Assembly (NCBI GenBank): GCA_900708905.1
Contig: CAADRB010000003.1
Location: forward strand, 4,446,599-4,510,598
Source of the DNA: Hymenolepis diminuta
Lineage: Eukaryota; Platyhelminthes; Cestoda; Cyclophyllidea; Hymenolepididae
Direction of reading: 5' to 3'
DNA: 64,000 bases
Below, piece after piece: positions 24,501-39,500 of this stretch; the first letter of the stretch is position 1, and each line of letters starts with the position of its first letter. The notes beneath the pieces were generated by a model. That model searched no databases. It saw only the letters and a program-made list of their open reading frames with translations, and was not told where the DNA came from. Both the position numbers and the translations under genes were made by a program.

Positions 24501-27500
24501 CGTATGAAAACTATCAAACTGGGAGCATCGTAAGTTTAAGACTACTTAAATATATGTAAGTATAACCGGCCATCTTGGCAACTGTTTAATTTAGGTTAAT
24601 ACTTTTCCCTTGCCACATGTTTTTTCCAGATTTGTTGCCGTTCAATGAACTGATGTAGTATGCTATCATTTCGTGATGATCATTGCTAAACAAATGTCAT
24701 TTATCGAAATATTTTTTTCTAATTTCAGTTTCACTCAGTCCAACGGTTATAAACCCCAGCCACTAGATCTTTCAGCAATTCGACTGTCGTCACGTTTGGA
24801 GACCCTGGTTGATGAATTAGCTGAAAATACTCACAACATTTGGGCAAAGGACCGAATTAGTCAGGGTTGGACTTATGGATCGACTGAAGTGAGATTTTGG
24901 ATCAATATGTAATATTTGTAATAATTAATAATAATTTCATTATATATACAAATCATTTGTCTGCCACATTTCAATTCGTTACCCAAAATGAAGCAAAATA
25001 AATGAATAAAACCGAATTTTTTATAGGACAATACCCAGAAGCGAAGTCCCCACTTGGTGCCGTATTCTGAAGTGAACGCTAGTATTAAGAAAATGAATCG
25101 TGAATCGGCTACTGATGCTGTGAAGACTCTGCTGGCGTACGGATACGTTATTGAACCAGTGTCTGGGGAATCTGAACAAAGTAAGTAGCATTATTTAGTA
25201 ACTGATCTATCTATTAGCCACCAGATTTTTATAAAGACTGGCTAGAAACTCGGTGATTTAAGAACTCAGGTCGCTAATATGACTAAAACGAGCTTCATTA
25301 ATAACGAAAATAGTCGAATACTTAACAACCCAATTGCCACTGTCTAGAACTAACTTTTGCCAATATCGACAGATGCAAGTGTCTTAATATAGTCTGGTTT
25401 ATCAAATCAAGGATATACCGGTTATTTGTTTAATTTTATAGCCGTCGGCTGCTTATTCATTCATTTGCGGTCAATTCTTTTTAGCTCGTGAAAATCCATT
25501 AGACGTGTTGGAGGAAGCAACAATGAATTATCGGGCAGCTTCCTCAAAGGCTGTAACTCGTGGAAAATGGTGAGCGTTCAATAGTCACCTCTTTTAAATT
25601 CTATTTTCTCCTCTAATTTAATTTGTTTGCGATAGACTCTAGGTTGATAGTAAAGTGTTGAGTAAAGTAAGTTTATTTTCGTATACCTTACTAACTATTT
25701 GTCACTTCATCTATTTCTGAGTGTCGCTTCTCTTCTTATATTACTATTCGTAATACCAATAAATTGTCACCCTTGTTACCCTTCGCGTAACAACTCATGA
25801 ACGATTGTAAGTCAGCTAAGTACTTCCTAATTATTAATTAATATTATCCTCAAATTTAAACTCGAGGCACTCAAAAATGAAGAAGCAATAACTTCCACGT
25901 GCATGCTCTCGGCATGTTTGAATTATTCTAATTTATTTTACACTCTGCAGGTACTACGAAGTTGAACTCTTGACCTATGGCATGGTTCGAGTCGGTTGGG
26001 CAACGAAAAATGCTCCTGCAGCTACCACAATAGGCATGAGTGGATCATCTTACTCTTTTGCTCCTGAACAGGTATTTTCTCTTACTTATTTTTAAATTAG
26101 TAGTGTAGTGTGCGTATCACAAACAGGTTTGGTGGTGCATGATTAGTTGTTGGTCGCATATCATGTGTAGTAAATATAAAGTTTGCTCAGGTGGATTCAA
26201 CACGCATGATTCATACTTTTAACATCCCTTAACGGTTGTAAAAATGCGGATTCATTGTTTCGGATGATTAAATTTCACTCGTTCTCTTACTTCTGTAGGC
26301 AAGAAAATACCATCGTGACGGTCGACCCTACGGAAAACGTTGTGAACCCGGCGATGTTATTGGCTGCATGCTAAATCTCAACGAGCGATCAATAAGTGAG
26401 TATTCCTTTTCGGAAATATAGTTCTCTATAATTCTGGATCTAATCTAAATTCACCTCTTTTCTTTCAGTGTTTTCTCTCAACGGCGAAATTATGATGGAT
26501 CCTCTTGGTCAAGAAATTGCTTTCAAGGACATCAAGCCTCAAGAAAGTAATGCTAATTAGATAAATCTCGATCTCTCTTGTCTAAATCTAAGCAATTTTT
26601 GAAGAAATTTACCTATTTCGAATAAGTAATATTTCCACATTTATACCTATATAGTTGCAAAAGGCTTCGTGCCAGCTTTTACTCTCGGCTCGGGACAACA
26701 AGTTCGTATTAACTACGGCAACGCTGTTCAAACTCTCAAATACTTCACAATCTGCGGTCTTCAAGAGGGTTACAGTCCTTTCGCTGTGTACGTATTCACC
26801 TACTAATTAAATTCGATGGTCGCCTCAATCAAAACTCATATCCATATATTCCTCTTTTAGTAACATGAGTCATCCAGTTCCCATGTGGTATAGTAAAGTG
26901 GACGCTTCTCTCTTCAAGGACTTGAAACCTAATCATAGTCGACTGGAAACTAAAGTTTCTGGAGCATAGTAAGTATATTACTTGCATGCGACTGAAGTAG
27001 CTCTTCAATTTGTATACAACAAATATTTGTTAGTGCTTATTAACTGTAAGACAATTAAAATAAAATATAATTGACTATAATTATCTCAGTCCGCCAGTTA
27101 TAAATATTCTGGCTAAGTCTCCAAGTCCAACTGGACTTCATCAAATGGAATACCTGAGATTGAGTTTGGGAATCCGGTGCAAACCACAGTTCACCACGCG
27201 GTAAGCTAGCATGACATTTAGCATGATAGCGCATGCTACTTATAAGCACATCCGTAGAGGCCTGAGTGTATGGATTCGTTGAGGAGCATTTTCGATTGGA
27301 ATTTATTAAAAAAATGATTTTTTCCTCAGACCTCTTGCTGATCGAAGAGCACATTTGGATCACCTTCGAAAACAATTCGAACCAGAGGATTACCGTCATC
27401 ATGGAATAGCCATGGGAGGAGCTAATATCGATCTCATGGCACAGGTTAGTTTTGATTTTGTACTGTTTTAAAAGAATTGTGTAGTAGAAGTTTCTAGACT

Positions 27501-30500
27501 TGTTGCTAATTTTCAGGACATAAGCGGTGCAGCGTTAGAAGTTCGTGACAGACGTGGTAAAAGAGCCCGTTTGGCGAATGTCTTCAAGAAAACACGTCCG
27601 AGAGAAGTCTCGCCGTCTGAAGTTGCTGGAAGTTTGCCTGGTATGTCTTGACAGGTTGACCATTTTTTCGTTTGACTTATCGATTACTTATTGATTAAGT
27701 AACTGACAAATAGGTGCCGGCGGGGTGAGTTTAGTGAGTGGAAGTGGCAGTACTGGACCCGGTGGAAAGAAGGGAGATGCTGCATCTTTCAGTCAGACTT
27801 CAGGAGGTCCACATGAAGGTTCCCCTGGGCCCGCATGTGAAGAATTTGAACTACTTCTGGTAAGATTTTAATTATTATTGCAAAGAATCTTTAATTTGTA
27901 ATCTTTTAAAAGCATCTTAAATTTAGGAATATTATAATAGTTCAATTAGGTATGAAACGGACGAGGGATTCGAGAAGCAGGGAATGAAGTCAGAAATCAA
28001 GGGTCTTACTTTATATGAATTTTAGAGATAGTAAATTGTCCCTTTTCTATTCTGACTAAGACTTAATAGAAGAAAGAAAGCGAGTGTATTTCTGTTGATA
28101 TGTTAGCGATGAAGTGCCGCTGAGTAAATTCCGAGTGTGAGCCGATTAAAATAGATGAATTTCTTCTTTTAGCCTGAGCAGTCAGCTTTGGACAACGCGA
28201 TTGCGGATTTCATGGACGAATTCGCCTACACCGTTTTGATTCCTCCTGGGCAGAATCCCTGTCTAGTGAACGTGGGCTGGGTCGGAAGCTGCTTCAAGAT
28301 CTCCAAACCAGCTTCAATCAGTGGAGGAAATCCTTTTCCTGTGGATCCTGATTTTAATGTTACACAGTTAGCCACTATTGGAGCTACACCGAATACTCCG
28401 ACAAGCAAGCGTCCAGCAGGTGACACCACTAGTCTGAACAGTGAAATGAGCGAGTCGGAGAAAACTTCAAATACGGAATCATCAACTGTTGCTATGGAGA
28501 AGCTTCTCAACTTTGCAGAAGTCAGACAAGCCGCTGTATGCCTTCTCCATGATGATCTCACCCTGAAAGTAGGATTTGTTTAACCACATACTAATCTCAA
28601 TCTATCATAATTATTGATATTTTTTAATAGTCTGCAGTTGCAGAACGATCATCCTTCCTAGTTAATGTTGGTGATCTGATCCAAAAGATTTCAACACCTG
28701 ACGATATCGGTAAACGAGTTAGCCAGGGTCTAGCTGTCACTTGTTGGGTCGATACTGCATCTGGAACTCTCGGATTCCGCTTGAATGATCGAGATACCCT
28801 CATTAGATATCAAGTTGAACCATCGACACACCTCTTTGCTGCTGTGTTTGTTCGCCCAACGGCTCGAGATTGTGTTCAATTCGAGTTGGGTCGTAGATCG
28901 CGATATCATCTTCCTCTAACCGCCGGAATGCTACGTCCTCCTAGACGGGCCAATATGGCTATGCCTCATCGACTCAACGTTCAAGCTATTGAGGTTAGTT
29001 TGTATCCCATTATTCGAAACGAAAATATACTCTCTACTGATATGATTTTAGTAAAACTATATTATTATTCATAGCGAGTGCATTGGGCACCTGTTCCAGG
29101 TGAACAGGCAAAGATCCAAAGTATGAAAATGAGTGATCAAAGAGGCTGGAGCATGCTTTTGGAAAACAGTGCTCCACGTCTTGTTATCCAGCTACCAGAG
29201 GCCAATCGTTGCTTCTCAATTCTAGAACTTGAAGATATGCCCGATCTGCTTAAGTGAGTCCAATAGAATATACATCACCATCAAATTTTAGGGATCCTAA
29301 TTTCTTTTCCTATTCTAGATTCCATACAAAAACTCTGGCTCTATATCGGGCGCTTTGTTGTCATGGAAACCACAACGTTGCTCAAAAATTAACGTTACAT
29401 GTCGATCAGAACCAAATGCTTTTTATAATTCAGTCGAAATGTAAGTTGAGAAATCGTTTACAGTAATATCGAATGTTCCCCTTTCATTTGTATCATCCTA
29501 ATTCCATGCCACAATCTCTAACTGATCGAGTGGCATGAAGCTGAGTATATAGCCTGATCTAGCGAATCGCCACACTTTGTCCACTGGGCTTGCAGATGTG
29601 TGTGCTTATGTGTTTTGTGGCTTACGACATAGCCGAGGTTGACTCAAAATCGACAGAAATTTATTGAAATAGGGCTGAGACGTTTTACCTTCAAACGACT
29701 TTATCAATTAATAGACTTCTTCATATGATTGTCCAGATATTGTTGGTGGGGTGCGCTCACATACTGAGAAAATGTTATGCGAGATGTGAATTGCTCATCT
29801 CAGGAAAAGACATTCACTTTGCGGTCTTGTGCTATATTCTTCTGCGCTCCACTAAATGAGAACTCACAAATGGTTGCTTGGCTTGAATAAAGTTATATTG
29901 AATGCTATGCCGCCATTATAATTTCATTTATTTCAATAGAAAAATACTTTATTTTACAGACATGGACGGGTCACTTCGTTCAGAGTTTGTGAATCTTCTT
30001 CTTGCAATGCATTTGGAAAGTCACATGAAATTGAAAGAGGTAACTGGACGGGAGTTCATTGTTCCCCTGGACAAAGACGAAATTGAATCCACAAAATCTC
30101 CATCCCATATTCTTAAAATTGTCTACGATTGGGATCCAGATCACATCCCGTCCGTGAAAGAGCACTGCAGCATTCGTCCTCGACTTATTACTGATCCACA
30201 TCTTCTGATGTAAGTCGATTTAGCCTAAGCAAAACTCGCGATTTCATTTTTTAAATAAACATCGTTTATAAAGTTGTTGGCACGATTGTCTAACTTGACA
30301 CAATCAAATATCAATCGAAAAATGAGAAAATTTATTGATGTTTTGCTGCTTTAATCGCACTTAAATGTCATTTTGCACCCACCTTTTCATTCTAGGCTAA
30401 AGCAATCCAGTTCAGAGAGAATAAAACTCATCTCAGCTTCGTAAGAGCTGCCGAATTGTGTTCTTTAACGTGCATGGCTTTTATCCCTCTTTCAAAGTTA

Positions 30501-33500
30501 CTTCCTGCCAAACCGCCTCACTCACATACATACATCTTACGCTCAACTACCCTCTATCAAATTCTCCCGTTTATCGCTTAGAAATAGGCATAGTTTTAAC
30601 CCCCTCTGTTATCTGCTATACGCGCGTTTTATTAAAATCTTCAATCGTTTAACCCTTATTAAGTAGAAAAATTGGTATTCTAAATGGGAATGACAGCATG
30701 CAAATTATGAAATAAATAATCCTCTTACCGAAAAAGTAGTAAGTAGATGTGCCTTGTTTTAATCATAGACCGGGTGCAGATGGAACAGGAGTGGGCAACT
30801 TTGCGATCCCCCCAGGCAATGCTGATAGCCAAATGGATGCTGCTTTGTCTGCAGCTTTGGCAGCTGCGGGTCCAGGAGGGTTACTCAAACTCTCTGATTG
30901 TCCGCCGTTCCCTCTGGCCTTGTTGAAACGACAGACTCTTGATGCGTTGATTGATATGGCCAATACGGGTGGACATGTGCGAGATCCTTTTGGAGGCACT
31001 TTCGAACACGCCTTGCTGTAGGTCTACTTTTGTATTTTAAAATATTGCCTTTAGTCATCATTATTGCAAAGAATATTAAATAGCAATATTACAGCCCTTC
31101 TATAATAGTACAAAGATTGTCTAATAACAACAGACTAAAGGCTGATCTCAGGATTAAGTTCTCTCAGAGTCATAACACGTTAAGATCTAGCTCAGTGAAT
31201 CCCTACGGGAAATCTCCCGTACCAGGGCGAACTAGAAAAAGGCGGACAAAGAGTCATGAATAAGGCAAATTAATTAAGACACCATGATGTCTAGTATTTT
31301 CTGGCCTGTCATGGCTAAATCAGTAACGAAGAGCAACTATCTCTAAAACCGTAAATCCTCGCCTCAAACAAATTCGATCAAAAAGGATGAAGAGTGAAGC
31401 TGTACTTCAATTCTATTCCACTATCGATGGGATTACTGCTCTACAGCTCCAACAGCCAACACGAATTTCCAATTTATGATAGCTTTAAGTCTAATAAAAT
31501 ACAAGTCGTTGAAACTTAACATAATAGAATGTCATACTCAACGTCGATATCAGATTTCATGCGGGTTTCTTCAAACGATCTTTGCAAAATCAGCCATCTA
31601 TTCTTCCGGGTTGAGGAGTGAAAAAGTAAAAATCCCGATTCCCGTGAACCGGATCTCCCTGTTCTTTTTGCCTTTTTTCCTTACAACTATAGGTAGGCAT
31701 TCGCTTGTCCAAATAGTATAATCCAAACTATATAAGTAAATGGAGACATTATCTATCACCAGGATTCACACGCGATCCTGTCCGTTTATTTCTATAGACC
31801 ACTTCTGCTGATTCTCAACCACCTTTTGGTGATGGGTTCTTTGAACGAAGCTGACTTAGCCACAGTCCTCGGATTACTGAGTCCCAAACTCTTCCCGAAT
31901 ACTCCAAGTTGGAGAGGTAAATTGCTTAAATTTCACACCCTGTTCAATTTCCTATTTAATTCATCCACATTTTGCTTTTAGTAACACCAATCAGTGGAAG
32001 TCTGCTCGACCTGCCCTTACCTGAGTCAGTGAAAGTGGAAGTTTGCAATCTTTTCCACCATCTCTGTGATCTACAACTCCGCCATCGAATTGAATCTATT
32101 GTCAAGTTCGCTAATACAGCTGTTAGCGAAATCCAAATGGTAGGTTATCTTATCTTTTGTAATAACAATGGAGCCCACAAAAAGTTAATTTATCAGTAAT
32201 AGTGGAGCATTCCGTTATTTCATTCATCTCTCACATGCATTTATGATTACTGCATTGAATCTTATTAAAGTAGATTCTAAAGCTGAAGAAAGCAGAAGTG
32301 ATTCAATCATGACAGACGGGTCTCACTGTAGATTCTGATCCACTTCATTTATGCTTCTTATCAGTTTTTACGACAACTGTAAGCTGAAATGAGGCTCTAG
32401 TATTATGTTTTTACATAGCTATCTATCAAGAAAGTTCTAACTTGAAACCTGACATTGGAATTGTAGTGGAAATACACTGAAATACACTGATTCATGATCC
32501 TTTTGACTGTTATCAAGATTGCTTAGATGCATTATTGAAACATTATTACTTTCAAGTAGTGGATTCAGACCGCATCGTATCATGTCGTATACATGGTACG
32601 CACACTTTCGGAATTGGAGTAATAAAAACCGAGGTCACCAATCTAGGAGTCACCGAATAGTAAACACTATTGAACCAGGACCAGATCGTAGAAACTAGAA
32701 CTACAGTTAGCAGCTAACAACAATTCCAAAAAGTAGAACATAAAGAGTTTTGTAAGTCAGAATGTCTTGAATAAACCACGTTGAGGATTTGTGAGAGAAA
32801 GAGAGAGGAGATGTGAGGGAAGAAGAATAATTAACAATAAATTGTTAATTTAATCTTTCTTGGATAAAAATGAATCGTTTTATTCAGCACCTCCTAGGAA
32901 AAGTCGTTTATCCATTCGCTTGAGTGTGGGCTCCACCATGAATCTTTTCAGAAGTCTTCTTAAGCGTCCGAAGTAACGATCGGGCCGATGATTGCTCATA
33001 GTCTCCGGAGTTTTGGGATTCCAAAGCGGAGGGAGGTCACATATGTAAGAAAAATCTCCGTTGTGTCCGTTTTCAGCTCGGAAATTACCGAGAGTGAAGC
33101 AAAAGTACAACAACCTTCCTAATGTCCCATTGGGCGGTATATTTTGTTTGTCTGTTGATCAGGCAGACAGGATGTCAGTACTGATTGTTGCTTGGGCTTG
33201 GTAGACTCAGAGACAAGTCATTTTTCATAAATATTTAGGAAAACGGAGTTGATAAATGTGTTGGAAACGCCAGGAGACATTTGGCCTCAAAATGTTCGGA
33301 AAGAAACGTTATTTCTTCTAATAGGCTCTCAAACATTCTGTAACGACTTGAGTAATCCAGGGTCTGTTGGGAAACCGACGATTCTTGCTTCCGGTATTGT
33401 AAAATCATCAGAGATGGTATATAATGTGTGCTCACCCATTTTTTAGCCTGATTAACCTCATAAATGGCCACAAACCCCGCACTTTTCTTCAAGATTGGCT

Positions 33501-36500
33501 TTACCCCAACAACCCTGCGATTTAGCACATTTCGAAAAATTTGAAAATTTTATGAAAAATGAAACATGATTTGTTAATTTTATTTTTCTTGAATAAAAAT
33601 TATTCATTTTTTGCCAGCAAATAATTCGACAATCTCTTTTCCTCAATAGGATCAAATGCAACGCTACTTGGCGATCAAATCAGCTAATCTGCCCTCAGCT
33701 GTTGCCGCTCCACGAACTCGTGAATTTCGATGTCCGCCCAACGTGCAAATCCGCAATCTTCTCTACATGCCTGGTCCAGGAGGTCCGTCGGGTCTTCTGG
33801 AAGAAGCTACGACGGGAACAGAAGCTGAAGCGCTTGCTGCACTTGAATTTAATGAAGTTCCTGAGGAGCTAGCGGCTGAAGGACACTCCAAAAATCCTTG
33901 TGCGGAAGATATTAAGGTGAGTCTATTTAATCAATCTATTAATTTTGTAAAGTATGGCCTCTTCTACATTGTTTTAAGGTTATAAGTGTCTAGCTTCTGT
34001 CACTGTAATTTATCTGTCCATTAGATATCGCTAGGATACAGTTGACTCAGACCCTGAGAGAGAGATGGTTGAAGTGTAGTTACTCTCCAGACGCTTCATT
34101 AACTCAATTAACATTATATATAAATTGATACTGGTCGTATTCTTGTAAATGATGTTTGGGATCAGAAAATTGCTGGAGTGATAACAGTTTACGCTCCTAA
34201 TAACTGTCGAACAGTCAGTAGCGGCGTGCGCCCGTATATCGATATGGCTGTTGGGTGATTACGTAGGAATCGCTCATCCCTCGACTCAATCGGTTTCCTG
34301 TCATTTTTTATACAGTCTACCTTGAAAATAATATTCTTCGCTAAATGTAACCATATTTTAAATGAAACACATCTTAATTTTGATATCAATGACAGGTATC
34401 CTGTTTGAATCGCCTTAACCTTTGACCAATGAGTTGATTTTTTCCAGGACCTCATGCGTTTATTCCATCATCGCCTAATGAGTCATCTCGGAGTAGTAAA
34501 ACCTGAAATTGAAGACACTTGGGACTACGAAGGTGCCATTAAGGTACTACAAGAAGCTGCTGCTGCTGGTCTGAAACAACTGGGTTCGAATCCTGGCACC
34601 AGTAATTCAAACACAGTCACTTCTTCAACGACTGGCATTTCAAGCTCTCAGTCCAATTATACATCAACTTCAACCATTACTGGAGATCAAACCACTAACA
34701 GCCCGAACTCAGAACAACCTCAATCTGAGTTGACGGAGCTGTTTAACATCCCAACGCTTTTGCTTCCTGAAGGTGTTGGTGATCCTGAATCAGGTGCTGC
34801 CGGACCCCCTTCAGCTGTTAAGGCCATCTGGAACCTTGTTTCTGGATCCAACGGGTCTGAAAAAGATGGAAATAATGGTGGAAGTGGAACCTCTGGACAG
34901 CTGGCTTTGGGTGGACCTGAGGGTTTTCATCAGCGCGGACGTGAGTGTTAATTAGGACGACATCTATTTATAAGTCATTCAGCAGCGTTACAGAATCATA
35001 CCGTTTTCTTCTAGGGAAACTTCACCAATTAATCCTGGAGACGGTATCTGACTGGGCACGAAGCTCAATTATTGAGGACGTTGAATTAATCCGGCAGATG
35101 TTTTATCTTCTCTATCGTCAGTATGGAGCCCTTGATGAGGTTCGAATTGAAAAATATAGTCACCACAATCATTATTTCAGTAGTTCTGTTTTAACCTATC
35201 ATTGCTTCTTTACAGCTTCGTCAAGGATTGACAAGAACCTATGCAATTGGAAATCGTTCCAAGGAGGATGTTTCAAGACTTTTGCGTTCTCTTGGACGAA
35301 TTAGGTGTCTTCTTGGAGTTCAAGTTGGCGCAAATGAAGAAGTTCTTTTGAAGAATTGTCTCTGGTAGGTTCTTTGATGATGGTTTTGCCAATTTTCACC
35401 TTTTGTTGTGTGTCGAAATTACGGAGAAAAGCCCAAAAAATGACGAGATCCGGGTGTCAATGTACGCAATAATTTAATCGATGTGGTGCAAATATTTAAT
35501 AAGCAATCAATAGTGTTTACACATGTTGGAGAATTTGAAAGGCGTACAGTGAACTTGGCGGTTGAGGCTATGATGTTGTTTCCAAAATAAGTTTCCGAAA
35601 ATGTCTGCATTTAGAGTGGAAACAACACAAAATATATCCCTTATTGCACTCAGAATGGAGAGGAAGGTGACGTCCCTCTTTGGCAAGGACTGCTTTGTGA
35701 AAATTGCAGGCAGAAAGGGAATAAAATTTCTTATGCTTAAACCAAGAATCAATTTAAATTCAAGCGGTGTACAAACAATTTAGTATGACGATGAAAGTGA
35801 GTTATCGAGCTTGTTAAGAAATGCTAGACGAATGTCAGAAATATTTTATGCACAATTTACTAACTTTTCTGTTAATTAGGGACATAATGAATAACAATGT
35901 CTTCTTCCAACATCCCGACCTGATTCGAGTGTTGGCTGTTCACGAGACAGTTATGCAATTGATGGTACACACACTTTCCAAAGCCTCCCTCGACTCACCT
36001 TCACTGGCCGCCGCAACTGCTGCCACCACTGTAACTGCGGTAAATTCAACCACTTCGGCTCTCCAGCATCAGCGCTCTGTCTCACCGAATGCGGAGGATA
36101 CTCTGAGACACAGACAAGGCTCTACCACCGGCGCAATTTTGCCTGCAGTCGTAGAGGAAGGAGAAGAAGCGACACTAAACGGTATAATAATATATTAATA
36201 TTATTCATAAAATAGCCCAAACCTTAAAAAAATTTTGTTGAAGTTCAACCAAAACTGCCTGGTAAGGAATGAAACGTGGATGGGTCCAAAATAAGTAGTT
36301 AATGGGGTCAAGGCTCCAGGCGTCTTTTTTTATTTGAAATCTAAGTGCATTGGGTTGTCCACTTTCTCAGAAGGGTTAACTAAAGGTGAAAATAAATAAA
36401 TTGAACCATATGATTAAGCAGAGTGATTACTATACCCCTATACTCAAGATGAGTGCTAAAATCTCTTTCCTTCATACGAAGTCGGACTTAGAAGAGCTCC

Positions 36501-39500
36501 CTTAAATAAATAAAAAAGTTAATACAATAGTTATATCAATAATATTTACTTTGGCTTTTGTAGGCTCGAATATGGGACGAAATGTGATAGTGGGACCGAC
36601 GGAAATGGTTGTTCAGTGTTGCCGTTTCCTCTGCTACTTCTGCCGAACATCTTGGCAGAATCAGAAGGCCATGTTTGACCACTTGAGCTACATGCTTGAG
36701 AATTCTTCCATGCTTCTGGGTAAGTGACTAAAGTGGGAGGTCAATACGTATCTAGTCCTGCTTATCTTGATAATGCATGAATTCTCCTTAGCCTAGTAAC
36801 TGTCATTTCAAGTGCATTCGACGTTTCCTGTGAAAAAATTTGTCCAATACCTCTCTAATCTTTACTTAAATTAAATTTAATGTCACAACAAATTCCTCCA
36901 GTATCTGTATAATTATTCATTAGTTTTCACCATAGAGAACTTTTTTAAAAGATCGATTTCGACATATTCATTTAAAAGGCTTTGTTCCAGTTTGTTTGAT
37001 AGTTCTCACCTAAGACTGTCTTTAAAATACAACTACATTCACTCCATTCTTTAGGATTCATATCAAGTTAAATCTTAATTAGTTTAATCTAATGAGCGTG
37101 GTAGAAGAGGAGTTAAATGGACTCACAATCTCTCCTTATGAGTAACAGACATCACGTGACTCGGTTGATTGGCCCCAGAGCTTTCCTTGTTAGTTTGCAT
37201 GCCATGGATGGTAGATTAGACCTTGCCAATTAACGGCTTCACATCGTGGCTTTACAATATCAGTTAAAAGGATCACTGAGGATGTGGGACTAATTTCGTG
37301 TTGCCTTCATCACTCATTGAAATATCTCACTAGATTTTTGGAAGAATAGGGCCAGGTGAGATATCAAGTGGTATTTTCTCGGACATTTTGCATTGAGATG
37401 GTGACTTTAACTTGGTGAGAATTGTCTTAAGAAGGCTCTGATTGCTTCAAATCCTGTATTTAACTCTTCTAACTCGACACAGCCCTCCTAACAGATATCT
37501 ACAGTTCAAAACCAAAAAGGTAATGTGAAAGAAAAAAACAATGGTCTTTTGTCATATGAAGAAAATTCAGACAATATTGACTCATCGTATGCCTTGTGTT
37601 TAAGTGGTGGAGGGAAGATAGTATTTGCGTTTCAAGATAAAACAAAGTTAATGCATCAACGATAAAGAACAAGCAGGGCAAGTGGGGAAATGGTGAAAAG
37701 GTGGTAAGCAGGGTGCTAACCTTCTTATTTTACCTTCTCTGAAATTGATGCTCGAGCCTCGTCTATGAATGGCTGTTGATCAATGTTTGTATTCCAGCTC
37801 GTCCAAGCTTGCGAGGTATCTGTCCACTGGACGTCGCCTACTCCTCCCTAATGGACAACAACGAATTAGCCCTTGCTTTGCGCGAAAAGCAGCTAGAAAA
37901 AGTGGCAGTCTACCTCTCCAGATGTGGTGTCCAATCCAACGCAGAGTTACTCACCAAAGGATACCCGGATATTGGTTGGGATCCTGTGGAAGGTGAACGT
38001 TTCCTAGACTTCCTTCGATTCACAGTCTGGGTCAATGGTTAGTTTAATTACCCTGCCTCCTGTAATTATAAGAACACCGATTTTCAAATGCATATTTCTT
38101 TCCAGGTGAGAGTGTGGAAGAGAATGCTAATCTGGTTGTTCGTCTGTTAATCCGTCGTCCAGAGTGTTTAGGCCCAGCTTTGCGAGGTGGAACTAAGACT
38201 CATTCTTCTCGCCGTCAGCGTCTGAATTCACAGACAGTAGGCCAATCAGGGTCTGGTGGTGCCGCGGGAAATGCACAAGAAGGGTTGGACCAACTCTCTC
38301 CTCCTGGAAGTCCTGAGATAGCAGGTGATTCTGGTGCTGGTGTGAATAGTGCTGGAAGTACTACTGGAGGGGTTGCTGATGATGCTCATTCGACCACAGC
38401 GTCCCAGGCTAATGTATCATCTTCTTCAGCCGGTGGTGGTTTACTAAAAGGTAGAGTTTACAAATAAAAACAAATATAATGATTATTTTCTAGTGATTGT
38501 GCTCTGGAAAAAAAGTTAGTTTTCGATGCTGACTAATGAGAATTGAGTTATATATATTCTATCTAATCATGTTAGAGTATCAGAACAGAGGAGTCATATA
38601 AGATATTAAACAGGAAGTGATGAAGTTAGGACATCACAAGTACTTATTTCGCTTGAATTCGAGAGCATTGAGCTATCCATATTCTCATAAAGGAAGAGCT
38701 TAATTTGTGAAGTCGTAAATTTCAATCTTCATCATTTGACTCTCTGATTCATGGTTGAGACTATTTCTACTATTTGCAGAGCTCGTTGACCCGATTGGTT
38801 GGTCATGCCACCCCCGATTTATTTGTGTAACTTTACATCCAAGAGCAAGTAGACGAGTTGAGTGCAATCATTAGTTTTTCAATCGTCTCTTCAGTCAGCC
38901 TCCTGTGTTACTCAAATGTGTTTGCGCTTATAACAGTACCACACTGAGGCGACGGCGGGATTTTGATACAAACATAAAGAACTTGTAAAATTATCGATCA
39001 ACTTGAGTTATAAAATGGGCTTATATTTTGTCATGCTTTCTTATTTCTTTGGTTTCTGTGTCTTAGAAATAGTATCGCTACGTTGTGTCCTGTTTCAGAG
39101 AGCAAATTACCTGAATGCTTGTGACAGTTTCTAAATTTCACAGTGATATAACGCATAACTGACTTCTAGAACCTTCAATAAATATAAGATTCCCTTGACA
39201 ATTAATTCAATTCATACATTGTAGAAGGTTTTCGATAGAGTAATCTATCTAAATTCTTTGGTACTCACCAAAAAATAATGTACACAGAGATGCAATTGAA
39301 TATCGGTATTGAAGGATGAAAAATATGGCCTTAATAGACGAAATTTTGTGCGGATAGTACCATTCACAGAGAGAACGGAGTATTGCAGGATGCAAAGCCA
39401 AATGTTTGAAGAATGCAGCAATCCAATAGAGAGAAGGACTATCGGAAAATGTCACTACGTTCATTGTAGCCCTGAAGTTTTGACTAGTCCATTTCATGTC

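Noticed and set aside
34583..34593. tRNA T-arm-like GGTTCGAATCC
   Set aside because: It lies inside RyR exon 39 (coding Gly-Ser-Asn-Pro), with no anticodon arm or acceptor stem around it.
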